A stretch of 64,000 nt of DNA, taken from contig JBBHKE010000536.1 in assembly GCA_037447655.1 (NCBI GenBank), forward strand, positions 126,100-190,099, written 5' to 3'. Every line of letters begins with the position of its first letter. Position 1 is the first letter of the stretch. Shown here piece after piece: positions 31,537-42,015 of the stretch. The DNA comes from Zygnema cylindricum (lineage: Eukaryota; Streptophyta; Zygnematophyceae; Zygnematales; Zygnemataceae). The notes beneath the pieces were generated by a model. The model saw only the letters and a program-made list of their open reading frames with translations. It did no database searches and was not told where the DNA came from. The translations under genes were made by a program, and so were the position numbers.

Positions 31537-32541
31537 TGCAATTCTGTGTCCTCCATTTAACTACAGAATACAGAAAGCCTCTAGATAATATTTAACTAAC
31601 CCACTTCAAGTCACAACCACTGCTGCCCAAAAAGGCAAACTGACAATTTGTCTACACCCCTGTGCAGTTTGGACTCCCCTGAGTCCGTAGCAAAAAGAAT
31701 CACTGGAAACGGCCAACCAGCCGATAAGTTATGAGTCAGCAAAAATGCCAAGTTTATACAAAACTCTTAAAGGGAGAGAGGTACCTTTCAACCAAACTCT
31801 CTTAGTCCTAAATCTCTCTCACAATTCCTATCTATTGAAGTACGAACAAATCAGATCATTGTAGGGTACAGAAAAGTACTATGGCCGATGTACTTTCTCT
31901 ACGACCTATGTACGGCAACGCCATTGAGTGGACGCCTGTCCACTTTTAACTTGTCTTTAAGTTCGTCGGAATTCCTGTGACCAAATGTCATCCCTCTGCG
32001 TGGTGCCACGTCATGCCACGTCCATAAACGCCAAAGTGACCATTCCGGGATCTCGGCAGTGATATACGCCGTCAGATTAAATCCAACATTAAATGTGCGC
32101 CGTCAAACAAATGTCCGATTCATTTGTTTTCGTGCGAGATAGTGTTCGCACTATATAACATTGGTTTTATGTTCTTCTATTCGTAACGCCGTTAATTAGA
32201 ATAATGGTTTTAACAATGTTTATATAATTATCAAACCTAATGTATCCTAACGGACTTCTACGACAGACTAGATAAAGCTAACGGCTATGCCGCGCTCTGC
32301 CGGTCAGAGGTTCGAGTCCTGCCGGACTATACCTTTTGTTGAGAGTGACATAATCACTCTTTAGCCCTGCCTGTTTAAGCTAGGATAGCCATGTCTCAGC
32401 CACCCTCTATATCTCCCAGTGATTACGACAAGTATGATGGGTAGAGAGAGGAGGTGGAGGCAGGCTGTCTGCCTTTTTCCTTTTTCTATTTGTACTAAAT
32501 TTAGACCTAGAAAATACCATATAAAACTAACAATTTCAACA
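31537..32541 (-). mobile_element. Copia 3' LTR (1005 bp) of a truncated element
   Basis: TGCAATTCTGTGTCCTCCAT to ATTTCAACA with a polypurine tract beyond. In minus sense the last 20 bases start at an ATG and end CA, as in the intact element. Confidence 0.88.
32258..32337 (+). promoter_or_regulatory. tRNA-like Pol III cassette in LTR
   Basis: Box A region AGACTAGATAAAGCTAACGG, box B GGTTCGAGTCC at 32309-32319 (perfect consensus) and TTTT at 32334-32337. Confidence 0.65.
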
Positions 32542-32990
32542 CTCCCATTATTTTCTAGTCCAATTTTAATTTCAATTTTAATCCACACTTTTCTCTGCAA
32601 TATATTTAACTTGGGAGAAGGCACCGGTTTTGTCATCATATCAGCTATCATTTCCTCATCTGATCTATATACAAGATTCACAATCTTATTCTCAACTTTT
32701 TCTCTTACAAAACTTAATCTTATGTCTATATGTTTAGCCTTAAAATGATGTTCTGGATTAGCTGCAATTACAATGGTAGCTTGATTATCCCAAAACACTT
32801 CATGCACTCCCTCCTTCATATACCCCAGTTCTTGCAGCAAAGATGTGACCCACATCAACTCTTTCATAGCAGAACAAGAGGCCATGTACTCAACCTCCAT
32901 AGTAGACTGAGCAACCACATTTTGTTGCTTACTGCTCCAACAACAAGCACCTTCCGCAACATACAACACATACCCAGAAGTGTTGTTTTT
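32542..32990 (-). pseudogene. Copia RNase H tail remnant
   Basis: A single open frame of about 110 codons carries the copia RNase H end: GACCWSSKQQNVVAQSTMEV, WDNQATIVIAANPEHHFKAK, HIDIRLSFVREK. The conserved catalytic-region Cys-Asp-Asn is Trp-Asp-Asn. The upstream part is cut off at about 32990. 32991-34222 is AT-rich DNA with a CpG-richer stretch (33110-33620) and the duplication GTGTACGCTTACGATT (33777 and 33808); no element recognised. Confidence 0.85.
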
Positions 32991-34222
32991 GGAAGATTAA
33001 GTTTCGTATGTGCGCACGCATGTTTGCGTGCGTATGTAATTATCTGATATACTGTGGAGGTTCGAAAGGATTTATGGATTGGGGGGTAATTGTACGAATG
33101 AATTTAAAGTGACGTAAATTACAAAATTGAGTGACGCGAAGAAGCGTACGAATAATACGGAATACAAAAGTGAAATGGACGGCGGATCGCGAAACGATCC
33201 GATGTATGATATTCGAAGTATGTAAAATCGTAAAATTGTACGTCGCACGTACGAAACATAATGCGACAGGTGACATTTATTACATGGGACGCCGCCGGTA
33301 CGGAGCGTCGTATTTGACAGGTGTACTTTAAGTTGTCGCTTATTGCGACATTTATTTATCGAAAATGACGTGTACCTTAAATGCGACAAGGCGCATTTAT
33401 GACGAAGTACGTGATTTCGGTACGGACAGAATTGGATCGTACGAATTGATTTCGGCAAGTTGGTCATGGTACACGTGGAGGGCGAATGTCGTCTACCGAT
33501 ATTTTCAAGGGATCTCATTATCTTTAATGACGCATTATCTAGTGGACCGTACATATGCGATGTCGGTTCACTACGTGGACTTATCGACAAGTGACTAAGC
33601 AAGTTGTCACTTATGACGCGGATTTTTGGATGCGTCGGTGTAAATATTTGAAGCATCAATGTTTTGTCTTATTTGAATTAATGATTTAGTGTTGATTAAA
33701 ATAGTTATATTTTAGGTGATCAATGAGGATATCGACAGTTTAATTGTGTGTCTTTATGTGTCGTATTTGCAGACAAGTGTACGCTTACGATTGCTTGACT
33801 TTCAGGTGTACGCTTACGATTAGTTTGATTTAATGACAGTTACGTAATTTACGTTGGTTATTTTGACACTTAGTGATTTGTTAACAACTCACAAGTGTAT
33901 ATATAGATTTAAGCTTCATTAGAAAAATCATCAATGCTGGTTAGTAAAGTGGGGACCGAAGATGTAGGCTTTTAGGGTTGCCGATTAGGTCATGCACTTT
34001 GAATGATATAATGATTATTTAATTATACTTTGATTATACTTTTGTTTATGTGAAATGCATTTGTCTTTATTATTTATTTATGTTATTTTATATATATATG
34101 TTTGATATGCATTTTTTATGCATTTGTCCTAGGGTTTGTTTATGTCGATTATTCCATCAAACCTTAGATGATGTCATAGGGTTTATTTATGTTGATTATT
34201 CCATGAAACCCTAAATGTTGTT

Positions 34223-35113
34223 TGAAATTCTGTGGTCTCCATTGACCCACAAAATGAGCAGCCTATGTAAAGCCTCTAGGATAATATTTGCCCTTTCTAC
34301 TTTCCCGCTGAATAAGCGCCACCCAGGCACACAAATATTCTGACCACTCTCACCCTTGTGAGGACAAGACTCCCCTGAGTCAAACGCAAAAAGAATCACT
34401 GAATTTGCTCACCCGAGCAGTAAGTTATGGCTGGTCAAAGATGACCTTTATAGTTACAAGCTCTCTTAGAGAGAGAGGTACCTAAATATTACTAAGTCTC
34501 GGTCTGCCTACTCACGACTACCTAATATTAAACCCTAGTCCAATAGGAACACTATAAAGTACAAGAAGGTACAATGGGCGATGTACTTATTGTACAACTA
34601 TTGTACGACAAGGTCTACAAGGTGACACCTGTCATATCGGAAGCCATGGTTCCTCCTCCCATCTTCTCCGGTATCAAATAATGTGGCGCCACGTGGCACC
34701 GCGTGACGCTATATCCGTATGCCGCCGAAAAGCTCACTTCGCGTGGCGGCTATAATGCCGGCCGTCCGATCAAAACCTATTTTACACGGTTCAGATTCGC
34801 GTACATGCAGAAATTGCTCATTTTGGTTAGTCTGCTGTTAATTAGCTGTTTCGTTAATATTTATATATTTATGAAACCCGTCACGTGTATCGTTTCGTAA
34901 CGCCTTAATGGTTAAGGCGTTAGGCTACAAAGACTACAGAGGTCACAGGTTCAAATCTAGACCTAGGCACTATTTTAGCCAAAATACCCTTAACTGCAAA
35001 AACTGCCACTTTCTAAATATGGCGGCAGCCATGGCGCGCCTTTGATCCTCACTCTCTTTCTTTAAAACAAAACTAAGATAGGGAAGTGAACTATTAATTA
35101 CCTCTTTTCAACA
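34223..35113 (-). repeat. 3' LTR of the intact element
   Basis: TGAAATTCTG ... TTTTCAACA in plus reading. Contains the CCACGTGGCAC palindromic G-box core at about 34689-34698, the antisense tRNA-like cassette 34895-34976 and GGCGGCAGCCATGGC near 35020. Confidence 0.96.
34895..34976 (+). promoter_or_regulatory. tRNA-like Pol III cassette in the 3' LTR
   Basis: Box A-like AACGCCTTAATGGTTAAGGC at 34899-34918 (a Leu/Ser-type D arm), box B-like GGTTCAAATCT at 34948-34958, TTTT at 34973-34976. Runs opposite to element transcription. Confidence 0.65.
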
Positions 35114-35126
35114 CTCCCCTTAATTC
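35114..35126 (-). promoter_or_regulatory. Polypurine tract
   Basis: The minus strand reads AATTAAGGGGAG immediately before the 3' LTR, the expected plus-strand primer. The stop codon of the polyprotein is right beside it. Confidence 0.85.
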
Positions 35127-38100
35127 CTAGTCACTTTTCAATTTTAATCCACAGTTTTCTCTGCAATAAATCAACTTAGGGGAAGGCACTGCTTTTGTCA
35201 TCATGTCTGCAATCATTTCTCTATCAGTTTTATGAACCAGTTTAATAATTTTATTTTCTACCTTCTCTCTGACAAAGCTTAGTCTAATATCCATATGCTT
35301 AGCTTTGAAGTGATGTTTCGGATTAGCTGCAATCGAGATAGCAGCTTGATTATCACAAAAAACATTTTGAGTTCCAGACTTCATGAACCCAAGTTCTTCA
35401 AGAAGAGATTTAACCCACATTAATTCTTTGGTGGCAGCACAGGAAGCCATGTATTCAGCCTCCATAGTGGACTGAGCAACTACTTTTTGTTGCTTGCTAC
35501 TCCAACAACATGCACCGGATCCAATTTGCAACACATATCCAGTCGTACACCTCCTTAAAGGCACATCTCCATAACTAGCATCACTCCAAGTGGTGATGTC
35601 AGTGTGCTCCCCTCCCAAATGCAACCATAATTCCCTTGTCCCCACCAGATACCTCATCACTCTTTTGGCAGCCTCCCAATCTCTCTTTCTTGGTTCATTT
35701 AGATTTCTACTAAGGACACCTACAGCTGCAGCTATATCCGGACGGGTACAGTTCATAAAATAAATTAAACTGCCTACAATCTGCCGATATGGGATATTTT
35801 CCATAAATTTTCTTTCTATCTCGTCCATCTCATCATTAATGATGAATATTCCTCCTTCTTCACTCCCCTCACTCACTTTCTTCAAATCCATGGGAGTAGT
35901 ACATCCGTTTGCTTTCTCCATTTGAAATTTTTCTAGCATATTACCGATTGCTTCTTTTTGAGTGAGTCTTATAATTCTATTCCCTCTATCTCTCTCCATC
36001 TGAATTCCCAAAATGTACTTTGCTTCGCCAAGATCTTTCATATCAAAACTGCTTCTAAGATCCCGTTTTAGTTTGTTAATTTTATCTAAGGACTTGCTTA
36101 AGACCAACAAATCATCCACATAAATAGCAATAAATATCACTCCATTCTCATCTTCAAATAAATATATAGAGTGATCTGAACTAATTCTGATATACCCCAA
36201 ACCGGTCAGAAATTCGTCGAGCTTTATATTCCACTGTCGCGGGGCTTGCTTAAGCCCATAGAGTGATTTTATCAGTTTGCAAACTTTGTTTTCTTCCCCA
36301 CTTTCCACGAATCCTTCCGGTTGCCTCATGTAAATTTCTTCTTCCAACTCTCCGTGCAAAAAGGCAGTTTTAATATCCATCTGGTGGATTTCCATATCCT
36401 CCGCTGCGGCTATACTTAAAAGGATTCTAACAGAAGGAAATCTGACTACAGGTGCAAAGGTTTCTTCGTAGTCTATCCCCTCTTTCTGTGTATAACCTTT
36501 TGCAACTAACCTAGCTTTGTACCTCTCAATGGTATTATCCGGGTTTAATTTAAGTTTAAACACCCACTTACATCCGATCGGTTTTCGGTCCGGTGGACAA
36601 TCTACCAACTCCCATGTATTGGCTTCCATAATAGAGGCCATTTCTTCATTTATAGCTGTGATCCACCGGCTACTTTCTGGAGTGTTTATGGCCTCTAAGT
36701 ATGTTTGAGGTTCATCTGGGTGAGACATCTTTGTGAGTTGGTTATTTGCTTGTCTTTCTTGAAGTCGTTTACTACTTCTTCTTCCCCCTTCAAAATCGGA
36801 CGCCGGTATGGAAGGCATCCTTGGGTTTCTTTTTGGGAGATTTTCAGCTCCCCTATCTTCCAATTCTGGTGTCTCATCAAGTTCCTCATCGGTTTCCACT
36901 TCGTATTGTGGCGTTGCCTCGGATGTTGTCCTTTCCTCCTTCTCCTTTGGTAGATCTGCAGATTTTTCTTTTTCTCCCTCTTCCTTCTCTTCATTTTCAA
37001 AGTCAAAGTCAGAAAACTGATCCGTTTCAAATCTGATTTTGACTTCCTTATTATATTTGAATGGATCAATGGACTTCTCTTCATTCATCACCACTATGTG
37101 TTTTACCAAAATTATATCTCTCTTTTTCAAGTCATACACTCGGTATCCTTTTGTGCTCTCATCATATCCTACAAGATATCCTGGTTTCCCTCTTCCCTCT
37201 AACTTCCATTTAGTCTTATCGGAATCCAAACTGTAGACTTGACTTCCGAACACTCTCAAACTAGACAAATCAGGCTTTCTTCCTGTCCACCTCTCATACG
37301 GAGTTTCCTCCTTATTTGCTGAAGTTAGGACTCTATTTTTGATGAAATTAGCATAGTTCATAGACTCAGCCCAAAACTGCAGCCCTATCCTCTTATCACT
37401 TAACATACTTCTGGACATATCTCCTAAAGTTCTATTCACTCTTTCTGCTACTCCATTTTGTTCCGGATTATAGGGAACAGTTTTCTCATGATGAATTCCT
37501 TCTTCTTTAAGATATTCTTCAAAATCCCTTGAGGTGTATTCTTTCCCATTATCACTTCTTATCTCTTTTATTGAGGTTTCATGTAGCTTTTCACTCCATA
37601 CTTTATACTCTTTGAAACATCTTAATACCTCTGACTTATGTCTAAGAAAGTATACCTTCGTGTATCTAGACCAATCATCTGTGATAGTTAACATCCATCT
37701 TTTCCCCCCATGTGAGGCATACCTAGCAGGTCCCCAAACATCAGTGTGAACTAGATCTAATACTTTCTCTCTCCTAAATGTGGTTGCCTTTGGAAATGGA
37801 AGTCTATGAATCTTCCCTTGGGCACATCCACTACAATCATCAAAGGTCTCATCATCTTCAAAAGTAATACCCTCCACTATTCCATTTTTCTTCATTTTCT
37901 TTAATCTATCTAGATGCACATGCCCCAACCTTTTATGCCAAAGCATCATCTCACTTGCACACGAGTAGAGAACACTCTTTTCATTGCAAAGTACAATTCT
38001 GAACATTCCTTGACTGCCCTTCTCAGCTATGAAATAAACCTCATTATCAAAGCTTGCTGTGAAGATTCCTTTCCTAGTTCCTGTTTCAAACTCCTTTTCA

Positions 38101-39563
38101 TCTAGGACAGCTGTTGAGACTAGGTTCTTGCTAAGTTGTGGAATGTAAAGAACGTCTGAGAGTGTTACAATTGAGGCCTTTCCATCAACTAGAACCTTCA
38201 AGTCAACAGTTCCAACAAGACTTGTGGTTTCTACTCTACCATCTCCGTACTCTATCTCAACTGTTGGGATCTTTCTCAGTTTAGTGAACCACCGCTTATC
38301 TTTGCACATATGCATTGAAGCCCCTGAGTCTATGATCCACCCATCCTCGGGTGGATCCCTCTTACCTCCGAAAGCACACTTTTGTCTCCGTGGAATGTCG
38401 ACATGCTTTTCAGTGTTTTTCGGATTAAGGAGAAGCTCCTCAAGCACCTCTTCAGGTTCAGTTTTTTCTTCCACTTCCTCATCAAGAACTTGAGTCAGGA
38501 AAGCCTTTTTCTTTCCTCCGTCCTTTGAGGTTCCTTGACCATCTTTCAGTCGAAGATCTGCAAGTCTGACACAATCTGCCATATAGTGTCCCGGTTTCTT
38601 GCAAAAGTGACATAATCCTCCTCGAGAAGTTCCTCTCCCCTGTCTATCAAATCTGCCACCTCCTTGTCCTCTTCCACCAAAGTTTCGATAAGGATCTTTC
38701 CCTCTCTCCTCATCACGCTTCCGCCAATCAGCTCCTGCAGACAATGCTTGAACACTTGGACTCCCTCTCCTAAGCTCTATGGTGCTTTCTTTCACTAAAA
38801 TCATTCCCACAGTGTCATCCCAATTCCAATTGCTATCTCCTATGTCCTGCAATCGGTTAATGATATTCTCATACTCTTCAGGTAGTTTTATCATTAATGT
38901 GTTCACTCTTTGTCTCTCAGACCATGAGTTACCTGCACTCTCTAACTCTCCAAACAATGCTCCTAAATCATTGCAATAATTATCCATACTTCCTCCCTTA
39001 TAAGTATAAGCTGCAATCTTATTTTCTGCCAACTGTTGCTGCTGCAATGATCCACTCTTATATTTGTTAACTAGTGATATCCAAATCTGAGATGAAGATT
39101 TGACATGCATAAGAGGAATGGCAATGCCCTTTGCTACACTTTTAAGAATTAAGAGCTTAGCAACCTTGTCTTTGTAGTTCCACTTTTCAGACTCTGATCT
39201 TTCGGTCTGAACCCTTGTCGTTGTTGCTGGTGGTGCTGCTGCCGGTATCGCCTTCGGCAATGGTGTTACTTGAGTTGCAACTCCTTCCTTTTCTCCTTCC
39301 ATGACAATCTCTTCTCCTTCCTCATCTTCATCCTCGGTGATGGTGGCAGCTGTTCTACCAACTGTAGAGGCGGAGGTGCCAGAAAAACGTGTCCCTCCAA
39401 ACCCAGGTGGAGGTGGGCATCGAATTTGTCCAGACACTATGCCCCATAAATGCTTCTCAAATAGTTCTCCCTCCATCATCATTTCCCAATAAAGAAAGTC
39501 TGATCCATCAAATATGGGCACCCTAGAGGGTGGGCCCATAACCTGAAATTCTGTGGTCTCCAT
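35127..39563 (-). CDS. Intact copia Gag-Pol polyprotein, 1478 aa
   Basis: A single ORF with no frameshift. The ATG at 39561-39563 lies in the 5' LTR: six codons plus CA are LTR, then the primer site encodes the VMGP residues. Domains: Gag 1-300 (FDGSDFLYWE near 18); CCHC knuckle about 317-330 (CHFCKKPGHYMADC); protease about 407-418 (WIIDSGASMHMC); pre-integrase MLWHKRLGHVHLDR about 540; integrase with HTDVWGP (about 603), SDNGKEY (about 669) and NGVAERVN (about 704) giving D,D,E; RT with YVDDL at about 1147; RNase H with SDASYGD at about 1325, STMEAEYM and CDNQAA. All key residues seen are present, and the length is normal for a one-ORF copia. Confidence 0.97.
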   Translation of the reverse strand: METTEFQVMGPPSRVPIFDGSDFLYWEMMMEGELFEKHLWGIVSGQIRCPPPPGFGGTRFSGTSASTVGRTAATITEDEDEEGEEIVMEGEKEGVATQVTPLPKAIPAAAPPATTTRVQTERSESEKWNYKDKVAKLLILKSVAKGIAIPLMHVKSSSQIWISLVNKYKSGSLQQQQLAENKIAAYTYKGGSMDNYCNDLGALFGELESAGNSWSERQRVNTLMIKLPEEYENIINRLQDIGDSNWNWDDTVGMILVKESTIELRRGSPSVQALSAGADWRKRDEERGKDPYRNFGGRGQGGGRFDRQGRGTSRGGLCHFCKKPGHYMADCVRLADLRLKDGQGTSKDGGKKKAFLTQVLDEEVEEKTEPEEVLEELLLNPKNTEKHVDIPRRQKCAFGGKRDPPEDGWIIDSGASMHMCKDKRWFTKLRKIPTVEIEYGDGRVETTSLVGTVDLKVLVDGKASIVTLSDVLYIPQLSKNLVSTAVLDEKEFETGTRKGIFTASFDNEVYFIAEKGSQGMFRIVLCNEKSVLYSCASEMMLWHKRLGHVHLDRLKKMKKNGIVEGITFEDDETFDDCSGCAQGKIHRLPFPKATTFRREKVLDLVHTDVWGPARYASHGGKRWMLTITDDWSRYTKVYFLRHKSEVLRCFKEYKVWSEKLHETSIKEIRSDNGKEYTSRDFEEYLKEEGIHHEKTVPYNPEQNGVAERVNRTLGDMSRSMLSDKRIGLQFWAESMNYANFIKNRVLTSANKEETPYERWTGRKPDLSSLRVFGSQVYSLDSDKTKWKLEGRGKPGYLVGYDESTKGYRVYDLKKRDIILVKHIVVMNEEKSIDPFKYNKEVKIRFETDQFSDFDFENEEKEEGEKEKSADLPKEKEERTTSEATPQYEVETDEELDETPELEDRGAENLPKRNPRMPSIPASDFEGGRRSSKRLQERQANNQLTKMSHPDEPQTYLEAINTPESSRWITAINEEMASIMEANTWELVDCPPDRKPIGCKWVFKLKLNPDNTIERYKARLVAKGYTQKEGIDYEETFAPVVRFPSVRILLSIAAAEDMEIHQMDIKTAFLHGELEEEIYMRQPEGFVESGEENKVCKLIKSLYGLKQAPRQWNIKLDEFLTGLGYIRISSDHSIYLFEDENGVIFIAIYVDDLLVLSKSLDKINKLKRDLRSSFDMKDLGEAKYILGIQMERDRGNRIIRLTQKEAIGNMLEKFQMEKANGCTTPMDLKKVSEGSEEGGIFIINDEMDEIERKFMENIPYRQIVGSLIYFMNCTRPDIAAAVGVLSRNLNEPRKRDWEAAKRVMRYLVGTRELWLHLGGEHTDITTWSDASYGDVPLRRCTTGYVLQIGSGACCWSSKQQKVVAQSTMEAEYMASCAATKELMWVKSLLEELGFMKSGTQNVFCDNQAAISIAANPKHHFKAKHMDIRLSFVREKVENKIIKLVHKTDREMIADMMTKAVPSPKLIYCRENCGLKLKSD
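39529..39543 (-). promoter_or_regulatory. Primer-binding site, initiator tRNA-Met anticodon arm
   Basis: GGTTATGGGCCCACC directly follows the 5' LTR on the minus strand. It is complementary to the plant initiator tRNA-Met anticodon stem-loop as I recall it, rather than to a tRNA 3' end, and is translated as part of Gag. Confidence 0.8.
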
Positions 39564-40434
39564 TGACCCACAAAATGAGCAGCCTATGTAAAGCCTCTAG
39601 GATAATATTTGCCCTTTCTACTTTCCCGCTGAATAAGCGCCACCCAGGCACACAAATATTCTGACCACTCTCACCCTTGTGAGGACAAGACTCCCCTGAG
39701 TCAAACGCAAAAAGAATCACTGAATTTGCTCACCCGAGCAGTAAGTTATGGCTGGTCAAAGATGACCTTTATAGTTACAAGCTCTCTTAGAGAGAGAGGT
39801 ACCTAAATATTACTAAGTCTCGGTCTGCCTACTCACGACTACCTAATATTAAACCCTAGTCCAATAGGAACACTATAAAGTACAAGAAGGTACAATGGGC
39901 GATGTACTTATTGTACAACTATTGTACGACAAGGTCTACAAGGTGACACCTGTCATATCGGAAGCCATGGTTCCTCCTCCCATCTTCTCCGGTATCAAAT
40001 AATGTGGCGCCACGTGGCACCGCGTGACGCTATATCCGTATGCCGCCGAAAAGCTCACTTCGCGTGGCGGCTATAATGCCGGCCGTCCGATCAAAACCTA
40101 TTTTACACGGTTCAGATTCGCGTACATGCAGAAATTGCTCATTTTGGTTAGTCTGCTGTTAATTAGCTGTTTCGTTAATATTTATATATTTATGAAACCC
40201 GTCACGTGTATCGTTTCGTAACGCCTTAATGGTTAAGGCGTTAGGCTACAAAGACTACAGAGGTCACAGGTTCAAATCTAGACCTAGGCACTATTTTAGC
40301 CAAAATACCCTTAACTGCAAAAACTGCCACTTTCTAAATATGGCGGCAGCCATGGCGCGCCTTTGATCCTCACTCTCTTTCTTTAAAACAAAACTAAGAT
40401 AGGGAAGTGAACTATTAATTACCTCTTTTCAACA
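39544..40434 (-). repeat. 5' LTR of the intact element
   Basis: Same length as, and by eye the same sequence as, 34223-35113. It drives the genomic RNA and also supplies the Gag start codon. Confidence 0.96.
40216..40297 (+). promoter_or_regulatory. tRNA-like Pol III cassette in the 5' LTR
   Basis: Same cassette as at 34895-34976, offset by 5321 bases. Confidence 0.65.
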
Positions 40435-40569
40435 TTGTTTGTTGCGCCTGTGTACGCATATGGAGGATGCATTTCATATGATTGTTCGTCGACCTATTTT
40501 TGCTTAGCTTTTTGCATGATAGTTTGGGTTGCTTCTGCGGTCTATTTTAGACCAAAGAACAACAAGAAG

Positions 40570-42015
40570 TGCATCTTCTCATAGGTGCGTCCCCATAACT
40601 GGCATCACTCCAAGTAGTGATGTCAGTGTGCTCCCCTCCCAAATGCAACCATAACTCTCTCGTTCCTACTAGATATCTCATGACTCTCTTAGCTGCCTCC
40701 CAGTCTCTCTTGTTAGAATCATTAAGACTCCTACCGAGTACTCCAACTGCTGCCGCTATGTCGGCCTTGTACAGTTCATGAAATAGATTAAACTTCCTAC
40801 AACCTGTCTATAAGGGGTAGACTTCATAACTCTCTCTCTTTCGGACTCATCTGATCATCTATGAAAATCATTCCTCCTTCTACACTCCCATCACTTCCTT
40901 TTTTCAAGTCCATGGGAGTGGTACACCTGTTAGCATTTTCCATCATAAATTCTCAAGCATATTACCTATTGTTTCTTTCTGAGTAAGTCTGATAGTCTTC
41001 TTCCCTCTATCTCTCTCTATTTGAATCCCCAAAATTTATCTTGCCTCCCCTAAATCCTTCATATCAAATCTGCTTCTAAGATATTTCTTTAACTTATCGA
41101 TTTTTCCAAAGATTTACTCAACACAAGCAGATCATCCACATAAGTTGCAATAAAAATGACACCACGTACGTAATATGCAAGTACGTATTTCCATACGAAA
41201 ATGATCGGTTTCCAAAACTTTGACGATTTTAGAGATTTGATCGTTAACTTACGTGGAACCACTCAAATCAGAACACGTATGTAAAAACATATTTACAGAC
41301 GCTACGCGATGTAACCGAGGCCTCTGTAATACAGAAATTTTGCTGTCCGTACTATTACAGAGACCGCCTGATGTAACCATACCCTAACTCACCATTAAGA
41401 AAAGCAGTCTTAATGTCTATCTAGTGTATTTCCATGTCTTCTGCTGCTGCCAGACTGAGGAAAATCCTTACTGATGGAAACCGAACAACCGGAGCAAAGG
41501 TCTCCTCATAGTCAATGCCCTCTTTTAGGGTGAACCCTTTCGCTACCAATCGAGCTTTATATCTCTCAATAGTATTACCTGGGTTCAGTTTTAGTTTAAA
41601 TACCCATTTACACCCAATAGGTCTTTTCTCAGAAGGACAATTCGCTTGTTCCTAAGTATTTGCTTCCATGATGGAGGCCATCTTATCATTTATAGCTCTA
41701 ATCCATCTTTCTTTCTTCGAACTATACACTACCTCCAAGTAAGACTGAGCCTCATCTGGGTGAGATAGCTTAGTTACCTAATGAGCGGCCTATTTTTCCT
41801 ATATCCTTTTGCTCCTCCTTCTCCCTCCCTCAAACTCGGAAGCTAGAATGGATGGAAGTCTTCGATTTCTCCTCACTGTTTCATCGGCTCCCTTGTCCAT
41901 AGAAGCAAGTTCTGGTCCCACGTCTTCTATTTCCTCGAAGTCTATAGAGGTATGTGAGGTTTTCGGTGAGTCTCTTGTATCTTGGATCTCCCTTGAATCT
42001 GCAATCACCGTTTCA
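40570..42015 (-). pseudogene. Copia fragment E2 (linker, RT, part of RNase H)
   Basis: Minus-strand remnants of the post-integrase linker (ILASEFEGGRRRSKRI near 41800), RT and the region around SDASYGD (near 40600), all frameshifted. Repeat RD replaces part of RT at 41163-41390. The fragment ends exactly at the LTR start at 42016, so E3 probably inserted into E2. 40435-40569 is unassigned. Confidence 0.85.
41163..41390. repeat. Dispersed repeat RD, copy 2
   Basis: Matches 25622-25837 with scattered differences. Flanked by copia RT sequence on both sides, with about 250 bp of RT missing at the insertion point. Confidence 0.78.

Larger units (their letters stand above)
34223..40434 (-). mobile_element. 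Complete, apparently young Ty1/copia element (6212 bp)
   Basis: LTRs 34223-35113 and 39544-40434 are both 891 bp, begin TG and end CA, and show no difference by eye. TTGTT duplications lie at 34218-34222 and 40435-40439. Primer site at 39529-39543, polypurine tract at about 35114-35126, and one uninterrupted gag-pol ORF. Everything needed for autonomous transposition appears present, which suggests recent insertion. Confidence 0.97.

Noticed and set aside
34223-35113. Tandem duplication or assembly artefact, because two 891-bp blocks appear the same
   Set aside because: They are the two LTRs of one element, with TG/CA ends, a TTGTT target duplication, primer site and polypurine tract in the right places.
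36695-37084. 129-codon frame overlapping the copia polyprotein
   Set aside because: It is an out-of-frame shadow of the linker coding region, Lys/Arg-rich because of the Glu/Lys codons in the true frame.
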